Assembly: GCA_963920705.1 (NCBI GenBank)
Contig: OY987237.1
Coordinates: 8,028,601-8,092,600, forward strand
Length of the DNA stretch: 64,000 bases
Reading direction: 5' to 3'
Source: Odiellus spinosus
Taxonomy: Eukaryota; Arthropoda; Arachnida; Opiliones; Phalangiidae
Of the stretch, positions 45,881-58,760 are shown in pieces. A model generated the notes under the pieces. It searched no databases and was not told the DNA's origin. It saw nothing but the letters and a program-made list of their open reading frames with translations. How positions within the stretch are numbered: the first letter of the stretch is position 1; every line of letters begins with the position of its first letter. The position numbers and the translations under genes were made by a program.

Positions 45881-48800
45881 ATTAATAAATGTTGGTAGCG
45901 GGTGCCATGTGGACTTTAAAATCTTAAGGCAAGTTCGCAGCTCCTTTTAGGTTAACAGCAATCTCAAGATGAATGTGTATATCATACATACAAAAGGGAA
46001 AAGAATTGGTTGGATAGGTCGGGCGGGGTGACGAGATCAGTCCTCCATACAAGGACGCTTTGTTGGCGTCGAGAATATAACCGGGTTATCGTAAAGCGAA
46101 CGACAAACTTTTAAATCGCTTGAAAAAACTTTATCAGACGTACAGTACGTATTACGAACCAACGAGTTATGGAAGAAAAGCGTGTATTGTGTGCGGCTTT
46201 AGTTAGATAGAGCACGCGCGAAACCGGACCTAGCAATATTGGGATTTTCTTTTGTATAAGGGCAATTTATTTTTACACTAAGATCTAACCAACATTGAAC
46301 CAATCTCCAAGCCATTGTGAAAGAGGAACTAGAGAAGTGTAATTTGCGGGGTTACATCGTGGTTCAATTCTCAGATCCTATCTTAGAGTGGTTTACACAG
46401 GTTTACTTTGGTCCTGCCCGTAAGTCTATAGGACCTGACAGACCTTCGTGTCTTTGCCCGTAGAAAACGTATTCTTACATTGATAGGGTGCCAATACACA
46501 GAGGCACATACTTAGATTAATTTAGTCTTAGTTCTATATCAAAATTTTAGTCTTAGGGTCTATGAACTATCGGTTATGATTTCGTAAATTCTTAGCCACC
46601 GTCTGTAATGTATGTACATAGCCATTGGGATTATCCGATTGGTTCGATTTTATACTCAAACGTAACCCAATTTAAACATCAAAAAATGTTTTTTGTTGTT
46701 TCCAAAAATAATCTAAGCTGCAGTTTAATTTCTATCTTGACTGTAAAGTAATGATAAAGGGTTGTTAAGCTTTAATAATGATTATGTGAATATTTAACTG
46801 ACTAAAAATAACACGCTACTGTTCTTCATTATCCCTTTAATTGGAAATATGAAATGAGGCTAACATTAATAATTTTTGAAACTTCGAAATAATTTTTTGT
46901 GGCCTAAATTAAAATTTTACAAGTCTTTCCCTTTAATAATTATGAACATTAATTAGAATATAGTGAAGATATTTCGGGGTAGCAAACTCTAATCTTAAGG
47001 CCGTTGTTGCCCATTCCCGCGGGCATCCAAAGACACGTGCGCGAACCTTATTAACCAATGAGAAATCTGGGATTATAAATAGAACAATAAACAAAGCGGA
47101 TGTTCGCGCGCTCTGGGAATTATACCACAATTTCTCGGCAATATCCGTGTGGATATAACTGAAGTATAAGGGAAATCCATACACGAAGATCCGATAGGTT
47201 TAAGCTAAGCCCAGCCAGTAGAGATGGAATCTTGAATCCCATATGTTTTCCTAAGCAAATTAAGCCACAATCGATGGAATAGGGTTTCAAATCGAGTCGG
47301 TTCTCTACTAACGAAGCCAGGCTGAATAGACTCCAAGGCTCGAGAGGGGTTTCAATGCTCAATTAAAGGGATATTTAAGTGGTGAAGATTATTAAAAATC
47401 GCTTATTAATTTGAAAATAACTTTAGAGGTGAGAATAACTGATTAAAATTACAAAAATATTTCGAAAAAAGTATGGCGCTAGAAATAATTTGAAGAATTT
47501 CTCTTATTCGCTCTTTCCTGACGTCAGGAAGCTCTTAATTACGCCTTGGCTACTTTATAAGACAAGGGCCTTGGCAAACACTCTCGAGGTTTGGTTAGTT
47601 ACGCAATTTAACCACAGTTTGCCAACCCCTCGTGCTAATCATCCCAGCGGGAATAAATCATTTTAACGAATATATTTAATTATTATTTTTTAAATCAATC
47701 AACTTTTGACCTTCCCCATTTTTTCAACAGTTCCTGTATAAAAGTATAACCTTACTAACCCTCATTCTGACTTATTACATGGACAAGCAACGTAATTTAT
47801 CCACTGGGTAAAATGTTTAATAAGACGGCGAGCTGAGATTGGGTGGATTTCAAGCAAGCACTTTCCCTTTCGCTTCCCAAACATTTCTCAATTGATCCTT
47901 CCGATTCTGGAAAACTCGTGGGGATTCGGTTATTAATTAAAGGGAGGTCATTTTCTCTTACAAGCGATGAGCTCTGACGTCTAAGTAATATGGCAGTGGA
48001 ACCAAAGGCTACGAAATAAGACAGGGTTTCATCCCAAGAAGTGCCAAGTGATCATATATATATATACCAAACCAATCGCGTAAACTATATATGGCCCAAC
48101 TAATTCTTCTCATTCGTTTCCGTTATCTCGTTGCGTATAAACCAGTTTTGTTTTCCCGCCAAAATTCTCAACATAACTTGGAAAATGCCCGCACAATTTT
48201 CCGTCGAACAACTATAGTATATATCGAAAGTTTATGAGAAAAGATGGGAACCTTCGGATTTATTGTCGTTGAATTTTAAGAAATACGAATTTATGGAATT
48301 TATAACAAAAGAGGATCGCGATAAATTACGGATTCATATTAAATTTAATTATAATATAAGCATCAAAACCTATAGGACCAACGGGATATCAGAAATTATA
48401 TATATTTTCGAGATTTCAACACTTATTCGATCCTAGTCGAAAAGAGAATTGGTATAATTGAACGAGGGAAATCAAAATCCTCCAAGATTATAGTAATAGA
48501 AACTTGGAATTCAAGCAACGCCCAAGGCGGTATTCCATCGCTATTGCGTGCTTCAGAAATATTGAGTATTTGGATTTAGTGTTTACAGTGTAAACATTCC
48601 TAGTCGCATTTTAACCTTAAAGGAAAGCTGGCAGGGCTCTCAGTCCAAAGTCCACCAAATATAATATATATTATAGGCTCAAAATATAGGTTCAAAAATG
48701 ATTTAAGTCTAAATATATTCTTGTTGGTTTGAAAAATCGTAGATTAATAAGAAGGTCGTATCACTAAGCCCAAAAAATGACCAAAAACCCAATAAAAAAT

Positions 48801-49300
48801 CGAAAGATTCGAGAAATTGCTTCATAACGAGCTGTAGAAAGACGAAATGAACCAGAGTCCTCTAAAATATTTCTTAATTGGTTTAAAACGAAAGCGATAA
48901 CCCACTTTTTTCCTATCGGGGATAGACAAAATTTCCGAAAGACGTGAGTTTATCGTTCAAACAATTTGAAACAACAAATACAAAACTTTAAGCTCTCCAT
49001 CAATCCGTTTATTTTACTTCCAACGAATTAACTTTATTGCCTCAAATGAATCGAACAGAGATTATGTTTTATGAAAGTTCGTTTTACTTTTAGTTTACAG
49101 CTCGTACAAAGCTAGAATGCACGAGCTTTCTCTAAAATCTAATTTATTAAGGAAAAAATGGGAGGAAAGGTTGAAACGTACTGCAAAATTAAAGTGGTAT
49201 TCAATAACCGGTCACGAAGCATCGCGCGCAAGAAAAAAATAAAAGGGATAAAAAGACGGATTGGAGCGTGACTTCAATTCTGCTCGTGGTTTTCATCCTT
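45881..49300. other. Long spacer, no gene
   Basis: Lone TTAA-type ends lie near 46833 (ATCCCTTTAA) and 47366 (TTAAAGGGATA). The inverted partner of the 42.5-kb 20-base repeat is at about 47095-47114. Overlapping frames at 46933-47362 on the minus strand are not recognisable. Confidence 0.35.
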
Positions 49301-49658
49301 TTTAGCTACACTTTTACCATAGGGTGGGGTGTAGTTATTGCATAGCATTCGTTTCGGCGTTGTCGCCGTTGGAAAAAACGAAAAACAAGTAGTCGCGTAT
49401 GATTACTTGAAAAATGTGAAAGCGAATGTGACAAAGGGAATGTATGTTTCTATATACTTTCGTTCTTTTAAAATATTTTTTAATTAGAAAACCAAGTAAA
49501 AAGATTTAAAATAAAATAAAAAAAGCGAGGATGGCAGTCTATTTTTTTTAATGATCGAACTTAAGTTGGAAACGTGGGAACTTGGAATCTCATTGTCTTT
49601 AGGCGTTTACAACCGTAAGAGGTGTAGTTATTATGGAATTGAATATCTTGTTACTCTT
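49301..49658 (+). repeat. Composite dispersed repeat B-D, copy 2
   Basis: Part B (49301-49402) shares GTCGCCGTTGGAAA and GAAAAACAAGTAGTCG with the 39.2-kb copy. Part D (49603-49658) shares AGAGGTGTAGTTATTATGG and ATCTTGTTA. The spacing between the parts is about 155 bp longer than in the 39-kb copy. Confidence 0.5.
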
Positions 49659-50306
49659 ATACTCGGGCCACAACAGTCATACAGTATGAACTAGAAGCAA
49701 TAAAACCCACAATCCCTCATAAAGAGTCGAAGGATCTAAAGAAACGTAATAAAATTACCGTTCTTCTAAAGCTTGGTGAAACTTTATAGATTTATTTATC
49801 AAGGTAGAAATATTACTCGGAAATCTATAAAAAAAGATCCCACTTAGTAAACACCGATTCGCCCAAAAAACTTTAGCGTTAGAAGCCATTCCGCAGAGCA
49901 AAAAAAATACGTAATCAATCTAAGCCTACCATTCAGCGTGTACTTTATCGATTTAACCACGTATTCTAGACTAGAATGAGGAAGGGACTAGGAAACAACA
50001 GTGTGGGGGTAAGAAGAAAACTTCTAGAAAGTTCTAGACAATAGCACGCGTTATTTCAGACATAAAATTCACATATTAGCCCCTAGTTCCCCTTTTCAAA
50101 AACTTGCGACTAGCGTGATGGCTTCATTCCGCTAGAACTATCAACACAATTCAAAGTCCAGCTTACGTAGTAAAATTGTATTTGAATTTATGCTGCTAAG
50201 ACTATCTAAAATCCCCTCAAAAATCCACTTTCCCTTTAAAATAAATTCTCCCGAATTTTCACGAGGTAAGTAATCCAAAAGAAGAAAAAAATAATAAAAA
50301 AAAGTC

Positions 50307-50616
50307 GGAAAATAGGCTTAGCAGGATTCATGGAGATCCTGAATTTCTTCGCATTGAAAGTTCAGCGACCAATCAAACGTTGTAGAAAGTCTCACGGAGA
50401 TCTCGCCATAACGACGTGCCTTTGCTCAATGGTCGCTGACCCTTAAATGAGAAGAAATTCAGGATCTCCATGAATACAGCTAAGCCTATTTTCTGGGTAA
50501 GTTTTAAATTTATTTCTAATTTAATATTTGTCTATGTTTACTAGTGGTTTAGACATATTTAAACGATAACGAATCGATAAATAATCACTTGTTATTAGGT
50601 TGCTTTCTCCCTTTAA
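50307..50616. mobile_element. Fold-back element, second copy with TTAA right end
   Basis: The arms (AATAGGCTTAGCAGGATTCA, then TGGAGATCCTGAATTTCTTC) are mirrored at about 50432-50498. The right flank continues TTTCTGGGTAAG and ends AATCACTTGTTATTAGGTTG, then CTTTCTCCCT and TTAA (50613-50616). The outer left arm is missing, as if truncated at the inner arm. Confidence 0.65.
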
Positions 50617-51494
50617 GGATATAATTAATGCAATTTTGTAATATCTAAGTCACTTCGCCCTATTAATAGTCAATGGTGTCATGAAAAATATTTAATTTTT
50701 CACGAGTGTATCCGGGTTGTTTACTTAGAAATAAGAATTTTGAAGCTTTTGAAAGCGAAACTATTTTAGACTTTTACAACAGTTACTGTAGGATTAATTC
50801 ACGCTAATATCATATTCGTGACTTTATGAATAACCAATATTTCAAAAGACAACCGCTATATCAATTAAGCGAGCTAAATTTACAACGTGAAAAAACTAAA
50901 AATAAATCTAGAAAATAAATTACACGTAATCTTACAAATTAACAACAATGGGGAGTGATATTTATTATGATTAAACTATTATACTCTTGTCTAGGTGATG
51001 GTATATATAAATCCAAAAGAGGATTGAGGTCGCGGGGAGGTCCTCCGTGGCTTTTGTCAAATTATAGATTTTCGATCAAAATATTCGACTACAATATTCG
51101 GTGCCGTTCTTCTCGATAATTGTTGTAGAACAATTGACGGCTCGTGTCCTGCTCGACATTAATGAAACTTCACAATGCAAAAATTTTAATTTACCGACGT
51201 TTAGGAAAATTAAGGGCAATATATTTTATAAACGACAGCTAGTTTTAACCAAGGGGCGAGTCCGGCGATCAATTAATAAAGATAGACGGGCTATTAGGGA
51301 GTTATTTCGATTTCTACATGTATGTATATAATCTTTGGACACTAAGGTGCGTTCCCAATAGAGCGAGAAAACGAAAGAAAAAAACAAAGCTGAAACTGCA
51401 TAGTTGAACTGATTTTTAAAACAAATTCAGTAATTATAATTATTGTATTCTTATATTTATTAATTAAGAAAGGCAGATATCAAATTACACCTTG
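50617..51494. other. Spacer, no gene
   Basis: This is AT-rich. A 76-codon frame at 51101-51331 is not recognisable. Nothing else was seen. Confidence 0.35.
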
Positions 51495-52090
51495 AAATGG
51501 ACAGATATAATACTTCAAATGGACAGATATAATACTTAAAATGGACAGATACAGATATAATACTTAAAATGGACAGATATAATACTTAAAATGGACAGAT
51601 ATAATACTTAAAATGGACAGATATAATACTTAAAATGGACAGATATAATACTTAAAATGGACAGATATAATACTTAAAATGGACAGATATAATACTTAAA
51701 ATGGACAGATATAATACTTAAAATGGACAGATATAATACTTAAAATGGACAGATATAATACTTAAAATGGACAGATATAATACTTAAAATGGACAGATAT
51801 AATACTTAAAATGGACAGATATAATACTTAAAATGGACAGATATAATACTTAAAATGGACAGATATAATACTTAAAATGGACAGATATAATACTTAAAAT
51901 GGACAGATATAATACTTAAAATGGACAGATATAATACTTAAAATGGGCAGATATAATGCTTAAAATGGACAGATATAATACTTAAAATGGACAGATATAA
52001 TGCTTAAAAATGGACAGATATAATACTTAAAATGGACAGATATAATACTTAAAATGGACAGATATAATACTTAAAATGGACAGATATTAA
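51495..52090 (+). repeat. 22-bp satellite array, about 27 copies
   Basis: The unit is AATGGACAGATATAATACTT plus two A. Most units are identical. Variants are a unit with an extra ACAGAT near 51549, units with GGGCAG and AATGCTT near 51946-52005, and one extra A near 52009. The first and last units are the most diverged, as expected for an array homogenised by slippage or unequal exchange. Flanking sequence at 52180-52330 contains decayed, partly inverted fragments of the unit (AATATCTGCATCCATTT). Confidence 0.95.
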
Positions 52091-52612
52091 ATTTTGAAAT
52101 CAGCGCAATTTATCCAAACCTTTCACAAATATCTTTGCTCTTTAAAAGAAATAAAGGAAAATATTTCTTTTAAAAGGCAGATTTATTTAGGAAAAGTTTG
52201 GCTGAAATGCACTGATATTTCCAAATCTAATATCTGCATCCATTTGGAGTTGTAATAAAAAATTATATGTGTTCATTCATTCTAAGATGTAATTTAATAT
52301 CTACCCAATCTGAGTTGTAATATCTGTCACAAATAGTCTTCCGACCTTTCTATATAGTTGGGTAGCAAAACTGGGTTTTTAATTAATATTATTACACATT
52401 ATAACTATAAACTAATTAATATAAAAAGTCCGAAATGTATGGTCTTATTCTAAAATAATAGTTAGTATACTATTAGAAGAAGGACGGTATTCTTAATGCT
52501 AGATGCGTAACGATAATCTAACCGGTTTTCCTGTACTTTTGGCTTATCATGGATAAGACCGAAGATAACTACCCAAAAATGTTCCTTAATTTAGATGCGT
52601 TATGAACGATAA

Positions 52613-52950
52613 CAGAAGCCGATGAAACCCTCCTTTGAAGTCTACTACTCCCGGGTCTTGTCTACCCCTCTCTGTATGGGTTAGTTTCAAAAAGCGCGAT
52701 TCGTACGCCTCCTAACGGTAGATATTTTCGGAGCGGGAGTTCGTCGAGCGAATATCTCTAGCAGCCTTGGAGTTCGTCAAAAAAACGTCGTCGTTTGTGG
52801 AGAGAGAGAATTTCCAATTTTCCGTAGACAGGGGGGTATGAAGTAGGACCCCTCCGGTCTCGTAAAATTGGGAATTTTACCCATACAGAGAGGAGCGCTA
52901 TTTGGAACATTAGAGTAGTAGACTTCAAAGGAGGGTTTCATCGGCTTCTG
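52613..52950 (+). mobile_element. MITE family 1, copy D (7-bp TSD)
   Basis: It is 338 bp with both terminal repeats intact. Exact 7-bp duplications ACGATAA lie at 52606-52612 and 52951-52957. It is nearly identical to the copies at 8808 and 28798. Confidence 0.9.
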
Positions 52951-53980
52951 ACGATAATGAAGCGTGAAATGGTCTAAATATATTTACAATGTTATTTGTG
53001 GGAGAAATTATAAAGAAAAGTGTTTATACATTTTGTTAAATGTAAACGTAAATTAAATAAATCTAAGTTTTTGTACGAAAAAGATTCTATTACGTTTTAT
53101 TTTTCAAAGTCTTTCAAAATATCTATAAAGGTTAAATTCGCCAATATCTCTCAAAGAAAAATGCGTAAGCCTTTAGGGCCTAAAATCAAATTAGGAACAA
53201 ACCCCAGGATTACCCTCAAAGCAAACACGAAAGCAAAAAAAAAAAGGGGTAAAAAATAAAAATTTGCGGGCGTCAGCTTGTTAAGTACGCGTGTTATCAC
53301 GTACATTCCTGCACCAAAGAAAAGGTGTAGTGCCCCGTCAAATAAAGTTACGGGAATTGTAGTTCACAAACAGTTTACAGCCTAGAGAATATTGAAGCGG
53401 AATAATATTTAATGTTAAACCTCGTAAGAGATAAAGTAGGTTTAAAAAACTACTTTTGAACCGGTGTAGTTTTTGTTTCATTTTTCCAACATCATCGAAA
53501 TTGGTTTCTAGTTTTTTTCCTTGGTTTTTTTTTATGTCGGATTTTTCTCTAACAATTTCGTTCTCTTTTTCTCAGAGAGGGAAAAACTGGAATAAGTGTG
53601 TGTCATTGAATGGTTACAAAGGGTGTATTAAAAATAAATTCGTCCCCCGGGAACCTTCTAGCTTTAGCAAAAAAAAAGATAAAAAGAAACGAAGAAAAGA
53701 ACGAAACGTGACCAGAAATTTTGCCGAGGAAACGAGGCTTCTCAATCGTGCAAAATTCAAAACTAGGACCTGAAGAATTATCCAGAATTGAATGATATGT
53801 ATACCTAGGCCTACCTTGGAAAAAAAATGTCATGAAATTCAACTAATAAGGAATCCAAGCAAGGTTTACATTTAAAGTAGACACGGAATTTGACTCTATT
53901 CGGGCTTTGTCCAATTTCTCTTCAGAAATTAAAAAAAATTCACGAAGCTGTTTATTTACGCGTGACGTTGGTTTTACTTA
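52951..53980. other. Spacer with two unsupported open frames
   Basis: Frames at 53020-53259 (ending in a lysine-rich run) and 53456-53773 are not recognisable and fit chance. A motif A copy lies at 53391-53425. Confidence 0.35.
53391..53425 (+). repeat. Dispersed motif A, copy at 53.4 kb
   Basis: The core ATTGAAGCGGAATAATATTT is followed by AATGTTAAACCTCG. The upstream CAGTTTACAGCCTAGAGAA also aligns with the region next to the minus-strand copy at 57.5 kb. Confidence 0.45.
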
Positions 53981-54308
53981 AGCTATGTTCACACTAGTAT
54001 TTCTTAATCGATTTGAAACGGTAAAATCAAAAGCTGCGTTCATACTAGGCCTTGGAATCGATTTAAACAGTTTCAAAACGTTTCGCAAGAGTCGTGTGAA
54101 CGGGAAACCGTCTTTTCTGTAATCGATTTGTTTCGATTTCTCGAAACTGCTTCGGGAACCAGTTTCATACCGATTCGGTTTCAACAACCGATAGATGAAG
54201 CTTCAATAAATCGATTTATTTAGATAATGTGTAAAGACGTGACGCTTAAAACGATACCCGGCGATTTTAATATCGATTTGATCTAGAAATTATAGTGCGA
54301 CCGTAGCT
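53981..54308. mobile_element. MITE, second copy of the 21.9-kb family
   Basis: The ends AGCTATGTTCACACTAGT and GTGCGACCGTAGCT are complementary. Its left 50 bases match the right end of the copy at 21879-22098 in inverted orientation and are followed by a second internal start (AGCTGCGTTCATACTAGGCC at 54032), so it may be two fragments nested together. Confidence 0.6.
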
Positions 54309-56055
54309 AAACTCACTTAAATATTATTTATTATACCTATTTTAACAATAAAAAATGAAAAGGAAATGTTTGTACATCTTCATAGGACTTACAATAGGTA
54401 ACCCTTCAAGTAAAATGAGTATCAAGGACTTAAGAAGGACGTTAACCAGCCTAGTACGCTGGAAGAGGTTCCAAGACTCTAGTCCATTAATACGCGGAGC
54501 TTAAATTAGAGATTTATCATCGTCTTAACAGTAATTCGAAAGAATCAAGACCGTGGAAAAAGACACAGAGAAGCTACACCTACAAACTCAAATGATGAAG
54601 TAACCTAATTACCGGTGCTCCACTTTAATTAATGGCCATTTAAGGTACTAGAGTTAATGTTTCCAACTACGTCCCCGGATTTTAGGTTATTTAATGAGCT
54701 TTACGGAAAGAGGAATGTCTCCTCTTATGTAGACTTTGCCATATATGTGGTCGTTTAAGCAATTTCATATTACGGAATAAATTTTAATATTGTATATACT
54801 TAAACGTTGTTACGTGGAAATTAACAGAAATTGAGAAAAACATCATGTTTTCTTGAACTTAATAATTAGGATAAAACTTAACCAACAGAAAGAAATGGTT
54901 TTTATCGTTGCAAACTATAGAATAATTGAAATATTAAATGCGTTATTGGTTGAACCAAAACTCTAAACGTTACAACGTTTTCCACAGCCGAAGCTAATTA
55001 TAATTTCAACACGTACAAAGCTTATACTGCTCTTGCCTATTTGTAATCAAAGTGATAAGATGTTATCCTAATTAAGTGCTACCATTTCAACCTAGTTCGT
55101 CTGCTTTTCGTTAAATAAACAATAGAAAAATAGCGATCAAATATGCGGTGGCTCATTGAAAAAAATGTATATATTTATTCAGACTTTTGGTATAGAAAAG
55201 CAGACGAAATTTTCAAGATACAAGTAATAACCGGTCCTTGTAATTTTAAATTGAAAGAAAGTAATAAGAAGTCGTATTTGGTGTGACTCTATTACCAACA
55301 AAAGAGCGGTAAACTTTCTCATTGGTAGATATTGATTAAACAGTAAAGTTAAATCACAAATACAAGTAATAATATATTAAGCTAAAGCTGGTCGAAATTC
55401 AGCTCTTAATAATCTTTCCGTCCAAAATAAGCAATTTCCTTCCTGGGAGAGACAAATGACGCGTGAAAATCACTAACAGGTATAGACCAGAGGTTAGACA
55501 GGCGTCTGACAGAACAGATTTCTAGGGCCTACCCGAAAAGTTTTTAAGGCTCATATTCGCCTACGCGGACGTAAACCTGATATTACGTGTACGTGATGGT
55601 CACGTTATCGCGTGTTGTTAGAATTGACACTAGAGTCAAAGGCTGTATGTACGAAGAGTTCGCGCTTCGCAACGAATATTATAAATACCATCAAAACACG
55701 TAAAGTTAAAACGGCAGTATCAATAAAGGTATAAAATCCATTTCGAAAGGCAACGAAAATCAATACACGATAAAAGAAAATGACATTAATATATTCGTCT
55801 GGGTTATTGCCTTGTCTATATGGAAGAATTATACCAAATTTTTGGTAGGGGAAATAAATTCTGGGTTAAAGTGTAGGAGAAATCACGCACCGTCGCAGTA
55901 ACATATAAGATTAAAGTGAGATTGTCCCCACTTTTCTTCGACGGCCTACGCAAAATATTTAAACCCATATTCAAAATTTTACTCCTCCGAGTGCCACGCT
56001 AACTTTTATTAACTGGAAATTAACTTAAAATATTGTTCCTTGTCTTCAGTGTAAT
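54309..56055. other. Spacer, no gene
   Basis: This is AT-rich sequence without recognisable features. Confidence 0.35.
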
Positions 56056-56233
56056 TAGAGGTGGGCGTTTGGACAAGACAATATCTGTTTCTTTATCTTT
56101 ATTCATAATTTGAAATTATCCACGGGAAGTCTATGATAAATGCAATGTAATTGCGAATATTTAACTAATTATTATTCATAAATAACTGATTAACAAATAT
56201 TTATGGATTATCTTGTCCAAACGCCGACATCTA
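56056..56233. mobile_element. hAT-type MITE, copy 3 (8-bp TSD)
   Basis: It begins TAGAGGTGGGCGTTTGGACA and ends TTGTCCAAACGCCGACATCT followed by A. The 8-bp flanks AGTGTAAT and AGAGTAAT differ by one base. It is the same family as 34184 and 35504, and older. Confidence 0.75.
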
Positions 56234-57510
56234 AGAGTAATTCGCCCATTTCTTAGCTGTCTGTTTGCGCCAAAAGACACTTCCGAAAACCCCAGTGAAT
56301 AACCACAAAAATATATATTTATTTTAATTAACTATTCAATTGGGAGAATATTTCGTTCATTAACCTCGTTGTGATAATTAAATCTTCAAAAAACAAATTT
56401 CATCTTTATTCCTGTTCGATGTCAGGTTTAAGTAATGGCTACTTTCCCATATGACGTTTTTCATGCACCTCAGCACTTTTCATAAATATTTAAAGCATTC
56501 TAGAGCAACAGCTATGTTGAACATACAGTGTTCACTTTTTGTCCAGCCCTGTTTCTAATACTAAACCGGAAACAGATCATAAGCTGAAAATTATTACGAC
56601 TATAGGTTATGTTCAGCCCTTTTTAGTGACAGCATATCAATAGGCTATAGCGGACGAATGAAAAAAAATTCTAAACCAATGTTTTTAGTTTAAAACCAAA
56701 AACATATATCACATTTTTACACTTAAGTATAACTTTTTTTATATAATTTTAGTGAAACAGTAGCAGGTTCGATTAGGAGGAAGCAAAACCCGGGGAAGAG
56801 ATTTCGTCAAGTTTAATAGAATTCAGCGAGGACAACGCGAGATAAAGCTAAAAGAAAAAAAAAAAAACAACCCCAAACACAAACTCCCAAAGGACAAACG
56901 ATAAGAAGCGATACGTAGGTATAGGACAATTTTAATTCAATCTCATCCTGCAGAATGCCAAATAGTATATTCACATTCTACCAAAATGTCACACGACCGA
57001 AAATCTTATCGGTTCCATTCGGCCGAAAGTTGTGCAAAAAAATATTGTTGATTTCCCAGTTTTCGGGCGAATGGAATAGTTTTTCGCGCCAAAATGTAAA
57101 CCACAGTTGAAAGCAAAAAGCATGGGGTAATTAAGCTGCACAGTTAAATATCGGACGTTTCGAACAAAACTGTAAAATAATCTTAACAATATAAATTAAT
57201 AAATTTGATTATTATTAGGTTAGGTAAGGTTTAATTCTTTCTTATATAGTAGGCCTAAAACTTATAACACTAATTTTGATTTCCTTGTACATGAACGAAA
57301 ACCTTATTTGGTCCAATTGAAAAGTTGGGTTAAATTCGGCCAAATGGAAAGTTCTACCAAAAAGCACATTCGATAGAATGGGGTTTCGGTCCAATGTAAT
57401 TGAGGCACGGAAAAAACTATTCCAATTTTAAAATTTATTCCATTTATTTATTAGTTAGTAAATAAAAACTAAAGTTCCAGGAAAGTTGTAAAGAACTATT
57501 TTGTTACGTG

Positions 57511-57541
57511 GTGGTTTAACATCGCGTATCAATTCGCCTCA
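57511..57541 (-). repeat. Dispersed motif A, minus-strand copy at 57.5 kb
   Basis: On the minus strand it reads TGAGGCGAATTGATACGCG, then ATGTTAAACCACC. It shares an upstream CAGTTTGCAATAAGGG-type stretch with the 53.4-kb copy. Confidence 0.45.
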
Positions 57542-58730
57542 GATTTTCCCTTATTGCAAACTGTTCTAGAAATATTCAGGGCGAAATTCATCCGCGAAGA
57601 ATGAAATAGGAGAAATCTATAGTGTTTTGTCGAATTTATTCTGGAAGAGTGTTGTAATTAAAGTAAAGGCGGAGAAGCAGTATTACAATGGTAGTTGATC
57701 ATTAATCTTCGCAAGCTCTAACTACATTAATTACGTTACAGCGGACAGAATGAAGGATAAAGAGAAATGGGATCGCGAAAGCTCCTACGACGTATAGTTT
57801 ATTCGATGATACACATTGAATAAACGTTACCCATTTAAAATGTAAAGAATCTACTTACAGGTAGGGTCTTTCTCTTTATTAAATGAGTCTGTACGAACAG
57901 ATATATTTCAGCGTGAACCAAATTCCGCGTCATTTGAAAGAAGAAAAATGTTTTTCCCAAAAGAATTAATGACGTAATTTAGATGCTAGTGGCAAGCATT
58001 CCCGACCGACTTTTTAATTAACGTTTCTAACTGCGGTATTTTTTTTACAACTAACCATTTTTTTTTTCTATATTAAGCTTTCCGTCTAACGTTCGTTCTC
58101 TGGCCTGGGAAACAAATACATGCAATTTAAGAAATATTCCAAACGGTTGGAGGTTAAACGTATCGCTGTATATATTTATGTTTAAAAATAACGACGTGCT
58201 AAGGGATTTATACGAAACTTCTGCTTCGTAACTGCTACAGGATCAAATTTCGCCGACTTTTACCACAGGGATAAAAATGATTATGGCGGGGTGGTATGTT
58301 ATCTAAATTAGTGCCAAAAAACTAGTCTGAATTATGAGGTGACTAGGGTTATTACCCGTCAAAAATGACTGACGTCATAAAAACAAATTTGCCGACTTTT
58401 TTTTATATTAATTAGTTACGTGGCTTAATCATATACATTTAATATATATCGTTACAAAATTACCTTTGATAACGACCACAGCTGTTCAAAATGATGCTTT
58501 CCTTCAATTAAAGCTAATTTCATACACGAAACTAGATTTATTTAACTTAAACGCTTGTTAAACATCGCAAAAAAAATTATTATAGCCTGTCTTTAAACGC
58601 TAAGCCTAAATCAAACCTAAATCCTAAAAAAAATTGAAACTCGCGCCGCTTCGAATTTAATTAAAAGCAGCGCATTGGCTTCAATAATCGTGTTCAAGTA
58701 GAGTTTGCATGGACTACTTTTTTCAATGAA

Positions 58731-58760
58731 GTTTAACATTTTGTATCATTTCGCTTAAGA
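58731..58760 (-). repeat. Dispersed motif A, minus-strand copy at 58.7 kb
   Basis: On the minus strand it reads AAGCGAAATGATACAAAATG, then TTAAAC. Confidence 0.45.

Noticed and set aside
46340-46390. GTGGTTCAATTCTC as a tRNA T-arm
   Set aside because: There is no A-box, anticodon arm or acceptor stem upstream.
51495-52090. 22-bp array as a CRISPR
   Set aside because: The units are contiguous with no unique spacers, and the context is eukaryotic.
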